Source of the DNA: Branchiostoma floridae | Taxonomy: Eukaryota > Chordata > Leptocardii > Amphioxiformes > Branchiostomatidae | DNA length: 55,641 nt | Reading direction: 5' to 3' | NCBI RefSeq assembly: GCF_000003815.2 | Contig: NW_023365771.1 | Coordinates: forward strand, 20,620 to 76,260 | Shown here: positions 44,055 through 53,522 of the stretch, piece by piece | Numbering within the stretch: position 1 is the first letter of the stretch | Layout of the letters: each line of letters opens with the position of its first letter | The notes under the pieces: model-generated | Told to the model about the DNA's origin: nothing | What the model saw: only the letters and a program-made list of their open reading frames with translations | The model's database searches: none | Program-made: the position numbers and the translations under genes

Positions 44055-44123
44055 GTACTACGTCTGAAATAACCGGCAGTAAGAACCATCCACGCTTTTA
44101 CGGCTGGCACGGGAAACATGAGT
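44055..44123 (+). other. Relic of the short penultimate exon, plus strand
   Basis: Acceptor TTTGCTTCAG and donor GTGAGTACTTTTT match the context of the short exons at 48231-48188 and 40497-40463. It encodes TSEITGSKNHPRFYGWHGKH in the expected entry phase, but 69 nt breaks the exit phase. The counterpart at about 51176-51108 (minus) has TGA in place of TGG. Both look like decayed copies. Confidence 0.45.
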
Positions 44124-44867
44124 GTGAGTACTTTTTCGTACTAGTATATTTGATCTATCGCTGGAGGAACCGTAATTTAAGGCGGTTTCTGTATACCCAT
44201 CTTAATGTGCAGTACGTCGTGTTTATTTTGGTATCAGCGACTATGCTGACTAGAAAGGTAAATCAAGCTAGTTCGTACACGCAGCTGCCATTTGCATTCA
44301 CCAATTATCCTTGTACAGATTCCTTTATTGTTTTTGTCTAAAAGCATTTCAACAATAACATAGAGATTCACATTGCAAAGCAGGACTCGAAACGCTAGAA
44401 AGGTCCAAGAACATTGCAAGTGTTGTTCAGAGACCAGGGTCTAAAGCAGGGAGGTTTGGTCTATGTAGTTGTGTTTTCACAGTTATATATTTTCCATATA
44501 TACCGTACATGTACTAGTCTCATATATCGCTGTTGGGTAGGTGTTGGTATGTAGTGAAGTTGAATTGTCAGATTTATTGAAATGATGTGAAATCTATGTG
44601 CTTTGAATTGTATAGTCTGTCTACATGAAGGGTGTGAAGGCTATTTTTTCTGTATTTTTGTCTCTGCACACAGTGTCCATTCTGTTTATACATAATACGT
44701 AAGCTGACAGTTTTGTTCTTGGGTTTTAGTAAGGAATAAGTGATGTGTATGGAAAAATGAAAAGTCTTCATGAACTAGGAGAAGTCGGTAAACTTTAGAA
44801 AAGAAAGGTTCTTTTACTTGTAATCATAAAGCGTTTGGTTCCCACCCTAAACAGCATAGAATTTAGG

Positions 44868-45270
44868 CTCTTAAATACGACTGTCGTTTCCTCCCTCGGA
44901 ACATCATAAGAGGTATATATGCTTGGCTGAACAGATTTCGTCGGCATGCGAATGAGGGCTATCACATCATATGACTTTGCGCAAGGAACTTCACTTAAAA
45001 TAGCTTGTTTACTGTCATGAAGGAAAACACATGGGAATAAGGAAAAGCTAATGCTAAGAAAACTTACCTGTGAGCCAGATCTAGACTGACCCTACCTTAC
45101 CTTGTAGAGCAGCCAAAATGACAGAGTAGGGCATGCGCGGGATAATGATAGCTTCAAAAATCATGGTAAACCTGTTTGGTCTAGAACAATTTGAATACAT
45201 TACTTTGATGCTTTCTCTCATACATGTACTAAATAGATGGCAGTAAGAAGACTGAATGTTGGAGAAACAA
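44868..45270 (-). repeat. Right arm of the 0.4-kb inverted repeat
   Basis: Reverse complement of 43465-43880. It is cut at its right end by a 100-N gap, so the true arm may be longer. Confidence 0.88.
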
Positions 45271-45370
45271 NNNNNNNNNNNNNNNNNNNNNNNNNNNNNN
45301 NNNNNNNNNNNNNNNNNNNNNNNNNNNNNNNNNNNNNNNNNNNNNNNNNNNNNNNNNNNNNNNNNNNNNN
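45271..45370. other. Assembly gap (100 N)
   Basis: It lies at the junction between the inverted repeat and copy 2 of the larger duplication, so this junction is not verified. Confidence 0.99.
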
Positions 45371-46475
45371 TAACTTTGATACTTAGACGATAGCTGTAAA
45401 CGTAATGTGAAAGAGTGTTGACTACAATACAGAAAAAACGGATGCAAACGGTGTTCTTAATTGACAAAAATTGTATCCCATTTATTCCAACGACTACAGA
45501 TGGTCATTACAAAGAAAAGTATAAAAGTTATGTATCGTCTAACATGTACTTGCGGTTAAACACTACGGATGATCATTACAGGAAACCATTGTTATAAATA
45601 TTGGGCAGTGCTGCCCCTGAATGTGGTTAGTCGTTTACAAAAAGAACAAAATGTTTTATGTGCCGCCTTGACCGGAACACCACAGCCTAAGTCTCAAGCA
45701 GACATAACATGTCGGGCTTATTTTGAGCGTATTTTGTGGTGATTTCTAAACCTTTGTTGATTTTGTTTTACAGATAATCCCAAGGCCGCAGAGATGTAAT
45801 TTTCAAGGTTGAATAATAAATATAAAGGTTTGATAAAGAATATGCTTGTCATCACCACCGCATCTATAGATAGACACCCTCTCTCCATTGGGATCGCTGT
45901 CAGAACTTCCTACAAAATAACATCAATATAACATTCATTACGAGCGTACAAGAAAGTCTTATTTACCTACCTTCTCAATCCACCACCTTTTTCGTGTTTG
46001 TCATGGATGTGGATGATAGTGTAACTACAAATAATGATTTTCAATCAGAATTCAATTGCAAGTGAGAAAATAAAAACATACATTTACAAACAGTGAGCCT
46101 AATCCATTGTAAGATTCAGCCAATCAGGTTTGTTAGGCCAGGGGCACCCTGTAGGTAAAGGTGGTATCTCACTGCACTTGGGGCACCAGTACGGCACTGC
46201 GGGGTTCTTTCACTGCGGCACTGTTGTATAGTCTTGTATTATTTTCGCCGTTTTTTAATGATACAGATATTGCATAATACGTAAAGGTACGACGTAGAAG
46301 ACAACAAAACGCACAAAACGTATGAAAATTCGTTCTTTATCTCTTAAATTCGTTGAATAATCTTTCGAACCCCGCAGTGCCGCACTGGTGCCTATAAGTG
46401 ATTCTAACTTTATGACATATACAAGAAGGGAACCAGCGCGTTCGCTTGGAGTAGGGAGGGAGTTTTGCTGCATGG

Positions 46476-47659
46476 GTTAAGCTAAGGGCACAACCCGCCG
46501 TACGTGCAATTTGTTCGTGCGTTTTTTGGGGTGGCCACGTCCGCCACGTATTTCTGAAAACGCGGGGAACGACTGGCAAGAGCAGGGAGGGAGCACGTCA
46601 ACGCACGGGACACAAAGTTTTGCCTGCACTTAAAGTTCTACGGCGTGTCTGCGTGCTCCAAAATCCGTTGGATTCCCCACGAGTTCGTACGGAGGCAGTA
46701 CTTACCACGGATCCCAAAAGATTGCCCACGTTTTGGCACGTAGACAGCACGTTTCTGCACGCACGGCAGATTGTGCCCTACTTTCTTCTTGTTTGCTCTA
46801 TTGCTTTGTAAAGTTGATCATGTCTTTTTGTGTAAACCTGCTTATGCAGCTTCTTTTTGTAAATTGTAATGTTTGTTTTTTGGAAATTGTATGCTTGCTG
46901 TAACTAGTGTAAGACTGTTTTGTATCCTACTTATTTGTGTAATTTTTGTCTTTAATACTGATGTGATGATCATGTTTGTGTATTTTTTTTATGTTTTCAG
47001 CTTTTGACGTTTGCTTCTTGTGTTTATTGTTCTAATGTTAAGTTTTTTTTTGTAAGCCTAATGTTGTATTTGTAAACATTGCAATGTTTGTGTGAGTTTG
47101 TTAGTGCTAAGATAGTGGTATACTTGATATGTTTATATTTGTGATTCCTTTTGAATCTTCAGATTTTTTTTTTAATGCAAATGGAATGCTTGAGTAATAT
47201 TCATGTAAATTTGTGATATGTGTAAAATTGAAACCAGGGAAGGAAAACCCTGCACAGAAACCCAGGGATGACACCCCTGCACAGAAGTCCTAGGGAAGAA
47301 ACCCTAGCACAAAAAATCCAGGGGGGATAAAACACCCCTGTAAAAAAAGTCCTAGGGAGCAAACCCTAGCCAAAAAAAGCCAGTGGGAATGGCCCCTGCA
47401 ACAATATGTAAATGTGTTATAGTATGATAGTATTGCATATGTCTAGATGACTGAGTAAAGGTAGACTAGTGTGTAAAATGGTAAGGTAATGCTAGTTCAA
47501 ATATTCTATAATGATCGACTTTAGTTCTGTATATTTAGTCGTATGTTCTATAGTGATTAAGTGATTATCTTTGAATGTTCTGTACTTTAGATTTATGACT
47601 TGTGAATAAAAAGTGAAAAAAAAAAAAAAAAAAAAAAAAGATTGTGCCCTTAGCTTAAC
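46476..47659. mobile_element. MITE with 18-bp terminal inverted repeats, interrupted by a retrocopy
   Basis: It starts GTTAAGCTAAGGGCACAA and ends TTGTGCCCTTAGCTTAAC, exact reverse complements. The matching place in copy 1 (39972-39988, TTGCTGCCTGTTC) lacks it. Without the inner insertion (46780-47639 plus one TSD copy) the MITE is about 310 bp, with CG-rich CACGT-like motifs inside. Superfamily unknown to me. Confidence 0.85.
46780..47639 (+). mobile_element. Poly(A) retrocopy inserted in the MITE
   Basis: The sequence ends GTGAATAAAAAGTG plus about 24 A (47616-47639). It is flanked by an 11-bp direct repeat GATTGTGCCCT (46769-46779 and 47640-47650). Poly(A) tail, AATAAA signal and target-site duplication are the marks of LINE-driven retroposition. 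The body is T-rich, UTR-like sequence with short repeats such as CCCAGGGATGACACCCCTGC near 47270-47395. I see no coding frame. The source may be an mRNA 3' UTR or a 5'-truncated retroelement. Confidence 0.88.
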
Positions 47660-47807
47660 AGCCTGTTCTTTTACATCTCTTCACTCGTCCCTGGACCGTA
47701 CCTGAGGTTTTATGCGTACAGATCAAGGATTTACGAAGCCAAAAGAGCTAATTATGGTACCATATATGTACGTACCACCAAAGCTGTCGACTACACAGCT
47801 TCAGTCG

Positions 47808-47909
47808 TCACTGAGTGGCCTCGCGATAGTCACGGCCACGCCCACGGCGACGCCCACGGTGATCTCCACGGCCACCGCCACGGGAACCACCGCCACGGCC
47901 ACGGTCTCT
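47808..47909 (-). CDS. RRM/RGG gene, terminal RGG exon
   Basis: 102 nt from acceptor TTATTTGCAG to TGA. It has nine or more Arg residues in a Gly/Arg tail, and ends DYREATQ, like DYGGATQ of the duplicate at 40115. The plus strand shows a deceptive open frame here. Confidence 0.82.
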   Translation of the reverse strand, partial: RDRGRGGGSRGGGRGDHRGRRRGRGRDYREATQ

Positions 47910-49533
47910 CTGCAAATAAAATGTACATTACGTCGGTCCTGACCCACCTTTTTACACATTGAAAATGTATTTGCATAGAAAGCATTTAGAAGAAACACTA
48001 ACAATTAATAAGATACGCCAAAAAGCGCTAGCAGTTACTCAAGCAACTGGATATTACATATGTGGGAAACGGTCAGACATTTCGGACAACATCCGATATC
48101 TTTCGTTAATGACACTGGAGAGATCTGTTGGAGAGCAATTTTTTTTTCATATCCTACCTATGAATTAAAGTAAGAAAAAGTACTCACAGGCCTCCTGTGA
48201 GGAGCATAACGGTCCTCAACCACATTGCCACCTGAAACGAAAAGTGGGAGTAGCTGTCAGAGAAGCCCAAGGCAGAAAACAGTACGATCGGCTTACACCC
48301 AACATCTGCTTAGAAATAACAGAGTGGGCATAGTGGATAATGGCCTTTTCCTGGCTACTACATAATAGAATGATCGCGTGGCTTAATCGGCAGCGCGTTG
48401 GGCTCAGGCCCAAGAGGCATAGGGCCTAGGGCATGACGTACCCGCTATACACGAGTCAGGGGTCAATCCGCTTACACATTTACCTGTGAACCAGATATAG
48501 ACGAGCCCTACCGTCTGGACCAGTCACGTTCCGATCCTCTTGATCTCTCGACACTACTATTTTGCTGCCATCCAGCAGATGTGGACTGCTGGCCATGACG
48601 GTTTCCACTATGGCCTTGCTCCTGAATGTAATGGACCCAAACCCACCGCACTTCTGTGTGAAGGGATCAATGCTGACGAAAACATCCTCGATTTCCCCGT
48701 ATTTCCCAAAGTGCTCTTTGAGGTTGTCCTCGTTGATGTTTTCACTGAGATTGTCGAGAAGCAGCTTACGCTCGTCGCCAAGGTCTGAATACTAAAAAAA
48801 AGGCAATACAAAAGTCATCAGTTCCTGTACAAGATTTAGTGTAGAAATGAATTGTCAGGGTCTGACAAAGAGCACCTTGTCAAACCATGATTCGTCATGT
48901 AAGCCAGAGAAGACAGAAGATTTACAAACTTAAAATCACCTTTTCGTCGCCATCCCCGAAACCGTCACCCCCTCCAGATCCGACGCTTGGATCCGGGCGT
49001 CCGCTGCCTCCTCCTCTCCCGAAGCCGCCTCCCATTCCGTTGCCATCTCCCGGGCCGACGGTTGGATACGGGCGCCCGAAGCCGCCTCCTATTCCGCGGC
49101 CATCCCCGAATCCGTCGCCACCTCCCGATCCGCTAGAGGCCTGGACCAGTAGCACAAACATATAAATCCGTCAAGCAACATTTACATGGACAAAGTACTG
49201 AAGCATACACCATTTAGATTACATCATACACTATGATTGGTCATGTAAATTGGAATGATTGACTAGTGGAGTTACCGACAGCGTACCAGAGAAGACAGAA
49301 GATTTACAAACTTATATAATCACCTTTTCGTCGCCATCCCCGTATCCGTCGTCACCTCCCGGTCCGACGTTCGGATCCGGGCGTAGTATTCCACCAAAGA
49401 CATCTTCTGGTCCGCTCGGATGCGGGGGTCGGATTCTACCATCTCTTCCGTGGACACCCACCAAGCTCGGGATGCCACCTCCCAGTACGAAGTCACCTTC
49501 TATTCCGCGGTCACCTCCTGGTCCCCTAGGGTT
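47808..49533 (-). CDS. RRM/RGG RNA-binding protein, hnRNP A/B-like (5' exon missing)
   Basis: Five minus-strand exons join in frame: 49533-49324 (210), 49140-48940 (201), 48791-48512 (280), 48231-48188 (44) and 47909-47808 (102, stop TGA). They give 278 residues after an unseen start. Two glycine-rich exons (GGGDGFGDG, GGGFGR, GDGDEK) come first. One RRM follows: RNP2-like KLLLDNL, then KEHFGKYGEIEDVFV, RNP1-like CGGFGSITF and MASSPHLLDGSKIVVSRD. Last come a short linker (GNVVEDRYAPHRRP) and an RGG tail (RDRGRGGGSRGGGRGDHRGR, ending YREATQ). Such proteins bind RNA in the nucleus and stress granules. The spacing and the MASSPHLLDG motif recall hnRNP A/B, DAZAP1 and Musashi. RNP1 lacks an aromatic at its fifth position. 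Parts are duplicated nearby. Confidence 0.8.
48188..48231 (-). CDS. RRM/RGG gene, short linker exon
   Basis: 44 nt between acceptor TTCGTTTCAG and donor GTGAGT. It encodes GNVVEDRYAPHRRP after the shared Gly codon. The homologous exon at 40497-40463 is three codons shorter. Confidence 0.75.
48372..48482 (+). other. tRNA-like or SINE-like segment (weak)
   Basis: GCGTGGCTTAATCGGCAGCG resembles a tRNA D-arm/box A, and TTGGG..CCCAA could be an anticodon stem. A convincing T-arm/box B and an acceptor stem are missing. It lies in the intron after the RRM exon. At best it is a decayed tRNA-derived repeat. Confidence 0.25.
48512..48791 (-). CDS. RRM/RGG gene, RRM exon
   Basis: 280 nt between acceptor TTTTTTTTAG and donor GTAGGG. 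It encodes the whole RRM, with 93 complete codons, starting YSDLGDERKLLLDNLSENIN. A second donor-like site (CAG|GTAAAT, 35 bp further) would leave phase 2 and break the frame, so I prefer the first. Confidence 0.85.
48940..49140 (-). CDS. RRM/RGG gene, glycine-rich exon b
   Basis: 67 codons in phase 0 between acceptor TACTGGTCCAG and donor GTGATT. The peptide is rich in GGG, GFG and GFGR motifs and ends GGGDGFGDGDEK. It joins the RRM exon without a frame change. Confidence 0.7.
49324..49533 (-). CDS. RRM/RGG gene, glycine-rich exon a
   Basis: 70 codons in phase 0 between acceptor TACTGGTCCAG and donor GTGATT. It encodes NPRGPGGDRGIEGDF, then a proline/glycine stretch ending PNVGPGGDDGYGDGDEK. 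It is a diverged tandem duplicate of exon b, with the same flanks about 384-393 bp apart. Confidence 0.65.
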
Positions 49534-49559
49534 CTGGACCAGTAGCACAAACATACAAA

Positions 49560-51107
49560 TCCTTTAACACCCCTGTCACATTATACACGATCTTCGGGCG
49601 TATCGGATGGAAGATCGGCCATATTTAAGATCGACAAAGGGTTGCGCGTATTTTTCACCTGAAAACCGTCCCTGTCACATATAAGCCATACTTTGTACCT
49701 TGTACAATTGTTGTGCAATAAAGTTATTATTATAAGCAAGGCTCAGGCGATTGCCGGAAACTCATTGATGATGACATATTCAACTAAATATCCCAGAAGA
49801 GGTCCGACTCACTCACTCATCAAATCTTCAATTCATGTATATCACGTCGGTCTTGATCCGATTGGCCCCTTTTTTACTACATTAAATGTAGTGCGCATAG
49901 AGAGTGTTTGGGAGAAATGTTTGCCAAGAAGGAGACATCAGAGCGTCTTACTTAATCTTGTCTCATTAATTCCGATTGAGACACAATGATTACATATTGG
50001 ACTACTTTGTGTTATAGTCAGAATACCAGCAGTTCATGAAGACATTTCATTTTTCCATACACATCACTGATTCCTTACTAAAACCCAAGAACAAAACTGC
50101 CAGCTTACGTATTATGTATAAACAGAATGGACAATGTGTGCAGAGACAAAAATACAGAAAAAATAGCCTTCACACCCTTCATGTAGACAGACTATACAAT
50201 TCAAGCACATAGATTTCACATCATTTCAATAAATCTGACAATTCAACTTCACTACATACCCAACAGTGATATATGAGACTAGTACATGTACGGTATATAT
50301 GGAAATATATATAACTGTGAAAACACAAATACATAGACCAAACCTCCCTGCTTTAGACCCTGGTCTCGGAACAATACTTGCAATGTTCTTGGACCTTTCT
50401 AACGTTTCGAGTCCTGCTTTGCAATGTGAATCTCTATTATTGTTATTGTTGAAATGCTTTTAGACAAAAACAATAAAGGAATCTGTACAAGGATAATTGG
50501 TGAATGCAAATGGCAGCTGCGTGTACAAACTAGCTTTATTTACCTTTCTAGTCAGTATAGTCGCTGATACCAAATTAAACCATAGGCGGTAGGCCAAGGA
50601 ATTGTTGTCGGATCTCCATGCTTTGATACTGCCTGGATGATGTTACGAGTGTGGCTCTAAATGAAGTACATGTACTCGGGATCACCCGAGCGGGTGCCGA
50701 ACGTCGGCGAGTTCCGAGCGAAGGCACCCGAAGATCGCCGAAGGTCGCCGAAGGCGACCAGCACTAGAAGGTCGAAGGAGGGTTAGCTCTGCTCTAAGGG
50801 TGACCGGAAGGGCTGACGGGGGCCTTTTATGAGCGCAGCGGGGTACCATTATCTGGTGGATCGGTGCCTTTGAATTGGATTGAGTGCCAGTTTCGTTGAT
50901 TGTGGCACTGTATTTCACGTTGATTGTGTACTGTATTTCCTCTTTGTTGCAAAACAACAACAACAACAATTCCGAGGCCTATTGCCCATGATTAAACACG
51001 ACGTACTGCACATTAAGATGGGTATAAAGAAACCGCCTTAAATTACGGTTCCTCCATCGATAGATCAAATATACTAGTACGAAAAAGTACTCACACTCAT
51101 GTTTCCC
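49560..51107. other. Upstream part of the RRM/RGG locus: inverted counterpart of 43976-44790, plus a CG-rich repeat
   Basis: The stretch from about 50035 matches 44790-43976 reversed (CCTTACTAAAACCCAAGAAC against GTTCTTGGGTTTTAGTAAGG). This is interrupted at about 50580-50985 by a CG-rich segment with CCGAAGGTCGCCGAAGGCGA and an AAC microsatellite (50955-50972). No further coding exon of the gene is identified. Confidence 0.6.
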
Positions 51108-51399
51108 GTGTCAGCCGTAAAAGCGTGGATGGTTCTTACTGCCGGTTATTTCAGACGTAGTACCTGAAGCAAAAAAAAAAAAAATTGTGAGTAGCTGTCA
51201 GAGATACCTGAGGCAGAAAACAACACGATTGGCTTACACCTCAACATCTGTTTAGAGATAACAGAATTGGCATTGAATAACGTTTTTTCCTTCTTTATTG
51301 ATAACACTTATAAGGAGTTACCTACAGCGTACAAGAAAAGACAAGATTACAAACTTATAATCACTTAGGCTCTTTTGTTGACCAACATCTGCTTGAAGA

Positions 51400-51935
51400 A
51401 GATTGTCACATCATATGACTTTGCGCAAAGAACTTCACTTAAAATAGCTTGTTTACTGTCATGAAGGAAAACACTTGGGAACAAGGAAAAGATAATGCTA
51501 ATACCCCCTCACATTAGGCGAAAATTGATCGGACGACGAGTCTGCGAGCTCTAGATATTACGAGGAGGCATGACTCTGACGGGAAAGTGGGGAACTCTGC
51601 CATTTCTTTGTCGGCAGCAGGGTCATGCCTCCTCGTAATTTAGAGCTCGCAGACTCTTCGTCCGATCGATTTTCGCCTAATGTGAGGGGGGTATAAGAAC
51701 ACTTACCTGTTAGCCAGATGTAGACGGACCCTAACAAAAAATAACAATAACTTACCTCGTAGAGCAGCCAAAATGACAAAGTAGGGCATGCGCGGGATAA
51801 TGATAGCTTCAAAAATCATGGTAAACCGGTTTGGTCTAGAACAATTTGAATACATTACTTTGATGCTTTCTCTCATACATGTACTAAATAGATGGCAGTA
51901 AGAAGACTGAAAGTTGGAGAAACAATGAACTCAAT
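51400..51935 (-). repeat. Third copy of the 0.4-kb inverted-repeat arm
   Basis: Same orientation as 44868-45270 (TCACATCATATGACTTTGCG, then GGCATGCGCGGGATAATGAT). It carries a MITE at 51501-51693 that the other two copies lack. Confidence 0.85.
51501..51693. mobile_element. Palindromic MITE (about 193 bp)
   Basis: TACCCCCTCACATTAGGCGA and its partner TCGCCTAATGTGAGGGGGGTA bound two arms of about 76 bp that are nearly complementary throughout. The centre is about 40 bp. The target was TA. The other two copies of this region (43697-43686 inverted, and 45050-45060) show the empty site ATGCTAAGAA. Confidence 0.87.
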
Positions 51936-52640
51936 GTTTGATAATGTTATTATAATAGTTCCCATCAACAGTTCCATTTGTGGGAGAATCGTGGAAAAGC
52001 CCTGAATCTAGGAAAGGAATCGATGATTTGCTACATGTGATTTTCTGACCTAGTTAAATGCACCACAACATACGAAGGGACCTAAGATCAAATTTACTCG
52101 TCTGTCTTTCTACAAGGAATCCAAAAACATGACCTCCCTAGCTAAGGCAAAATCTACGAAGTCATGTACTAGTATGCAGTAAATCCAAGACACGTGCATT
52201 TCCAACGAACAAGAAAACACAGTTTAATTGTGCATGGTGTCATAGGTCACGTTATGTTGTTTACGTTGCCATGCATCTTCGGTGTTAAATTGTGTCGTAT
52301 GCAACATTTGGCCATCTTGAACGGCAAACGTCTGTCGATGACTGGATTTCGGAACGTTGTCTATGTCTTACATTTGGTGTCCGATACCGCTGTCGGAAAA
52401 AGACATGGGCAAGCCGGTACTACGATTTCAAATTGATACTGAGGAAATGAGATTACCTTTTCTGGAACCTTTGACCTATTAAACTTCCTGTCAGTATCTC
52501 CGAGGTGCTGCCACACTTATTTTATGGATGACATCTTCTGGAGACCCCAACACTTAATGCCCGAGGGCGAAAAAATGCTGCTAAACCACAGGACTAAACG
52601 TCCAGCCCATACTTTCCCAGGCATGGTTTGTCTANCAACA
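51936..52640. other. Unassigned stretch
   Basis: No gene or repeat recognised. The plus-strand frame at 52194-52436 lacks support. Confidence 0.4.
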
Positions 52641-53226
52641 GCGAATACAACATACAGCAATGTACTGTACCACACCGTCCGACGGTGCCGCTGTCCGACA
52701 GCAAATACAACATACAGTGATATACTGTACCACACCGTCCGACGGTGCCGCTGTACGACAGCAAATACCAACATACAACAATGTACTGTACCACACCGTC
52801 CGACGGTGCCGCTGTCCGACAGCAAATACAACAATGTACTGTACCACACCGTCTGACGGTGCCGCTGTCCAACAGCAAATACAACCTACAACAATGTACT
52901 ATACCACACCGTCCGACGGTGCCGCTGTACGACAGCAAATACAACATACAACAATGTACTGTACCACACCGTCCGACGGTGCCGCTGTACGACAGCAAAT
53001 ACAACAATGTACCGTACCACACCGTCCGACGGTGCCGCTGTCCGACAGCAAATACAACAATGTACTGTACCACACCGTCCGACGGTGCCGCTGTCCAACA
53101 GCAAATACAACCTACAACAATGTACTATACCACACCGTCCGACGGTGCCGCTGTCCAACAGCAAATACAACATACAACAAATGCACTATACCACACCGTC
53201 CGACGGTGTCGCTGTCCGACAGCGAA
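52641..53226 (+). repeat. Minisatellite of about 60 bp with two palindromes per unit
   Basis: The units contain CACCGTCCGACGGTG and GCTGTCCGACAGC, separated by two or so bases, then CAAATACAACATACAACAAT. About ten units occur, at spacings of mainly 60-62 bp, with shorter ones of 50-55 bp. Open frames on both strands are by-products of the period. Confidence 0.9.
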
Positions 53227-53522
53227 ATCCAAACCATTAAAACTTAAAATTGGTCGACGATCTTCAGCTAACAGAGTGAAAACATCAAATTAAAATTGGT
53301 CGCCGGTCTCCAGCTAACAGAGTGAAAACATCAAGTTAACACAGCAAATACAACATACAACAAATGCACTATACCACACCGTCCGACGGTGTCGCTGTCC
53401 GACAGCGAAATCCAAACCATTAAAACTTAAAATTGGTCGACGATCTTCAGCTAACAGAGTGAAAACATCAAATTAAAATTGGTCGCCGGTCTCCAGCTAA
53501 CAGAGTGAAAACATCAAGTTAA
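53157..53522 (+). repeat. 184-bp tandem duplication at the junction of two minisatellites
   Basis: The segment from 53157 (ACAGCAAATACAACATACAA) recurs at 53341. Each copy holds the last unit of the palindromic minisatellite and the first two units of the next array, with essentially no differences. Confidence 0.88.

Larger units (their letters stand above)
45371..48360 (-). repeat. Duplicated block, copy 2 (counterpart of 37915-40640)
   Basis: Collinear with copy 1, except for a segment missing near 45775 and an extra nested insertion at 46476-47659. It contains the last two exons of the fuller RRM/RGG gene. Confidence 0.85.

Noticed and set aside
43976-44341. 121-codon plus-strand frame
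   Set aside because: It reads through an acceptor, a decayed exon copy and a donor into AT-rich intron-like DNA. The reversed copy near 51108-51176 has a stop in it.
48372-48482. Functional tRNA gene
   Set aside because: There is a box A-like stretch and a possible anticodon stem, but no acceptor-stem pairing or proper box B can be drawn.
48887-49567. Plus-strand proline/serine-rich frames (SPSPKPSPPP...)
   Set aside because: They are antisense shadows of the glycine-rich exons, which have matching splice sites and phases on the minus strand.
52594-53293. Open frames on both strands over the palindromic minisatellite
   Set aside because: They follow the repeat period (about 60 bp, divisible by three) and appear on both strands. 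No splice or homology evidence supports coding.
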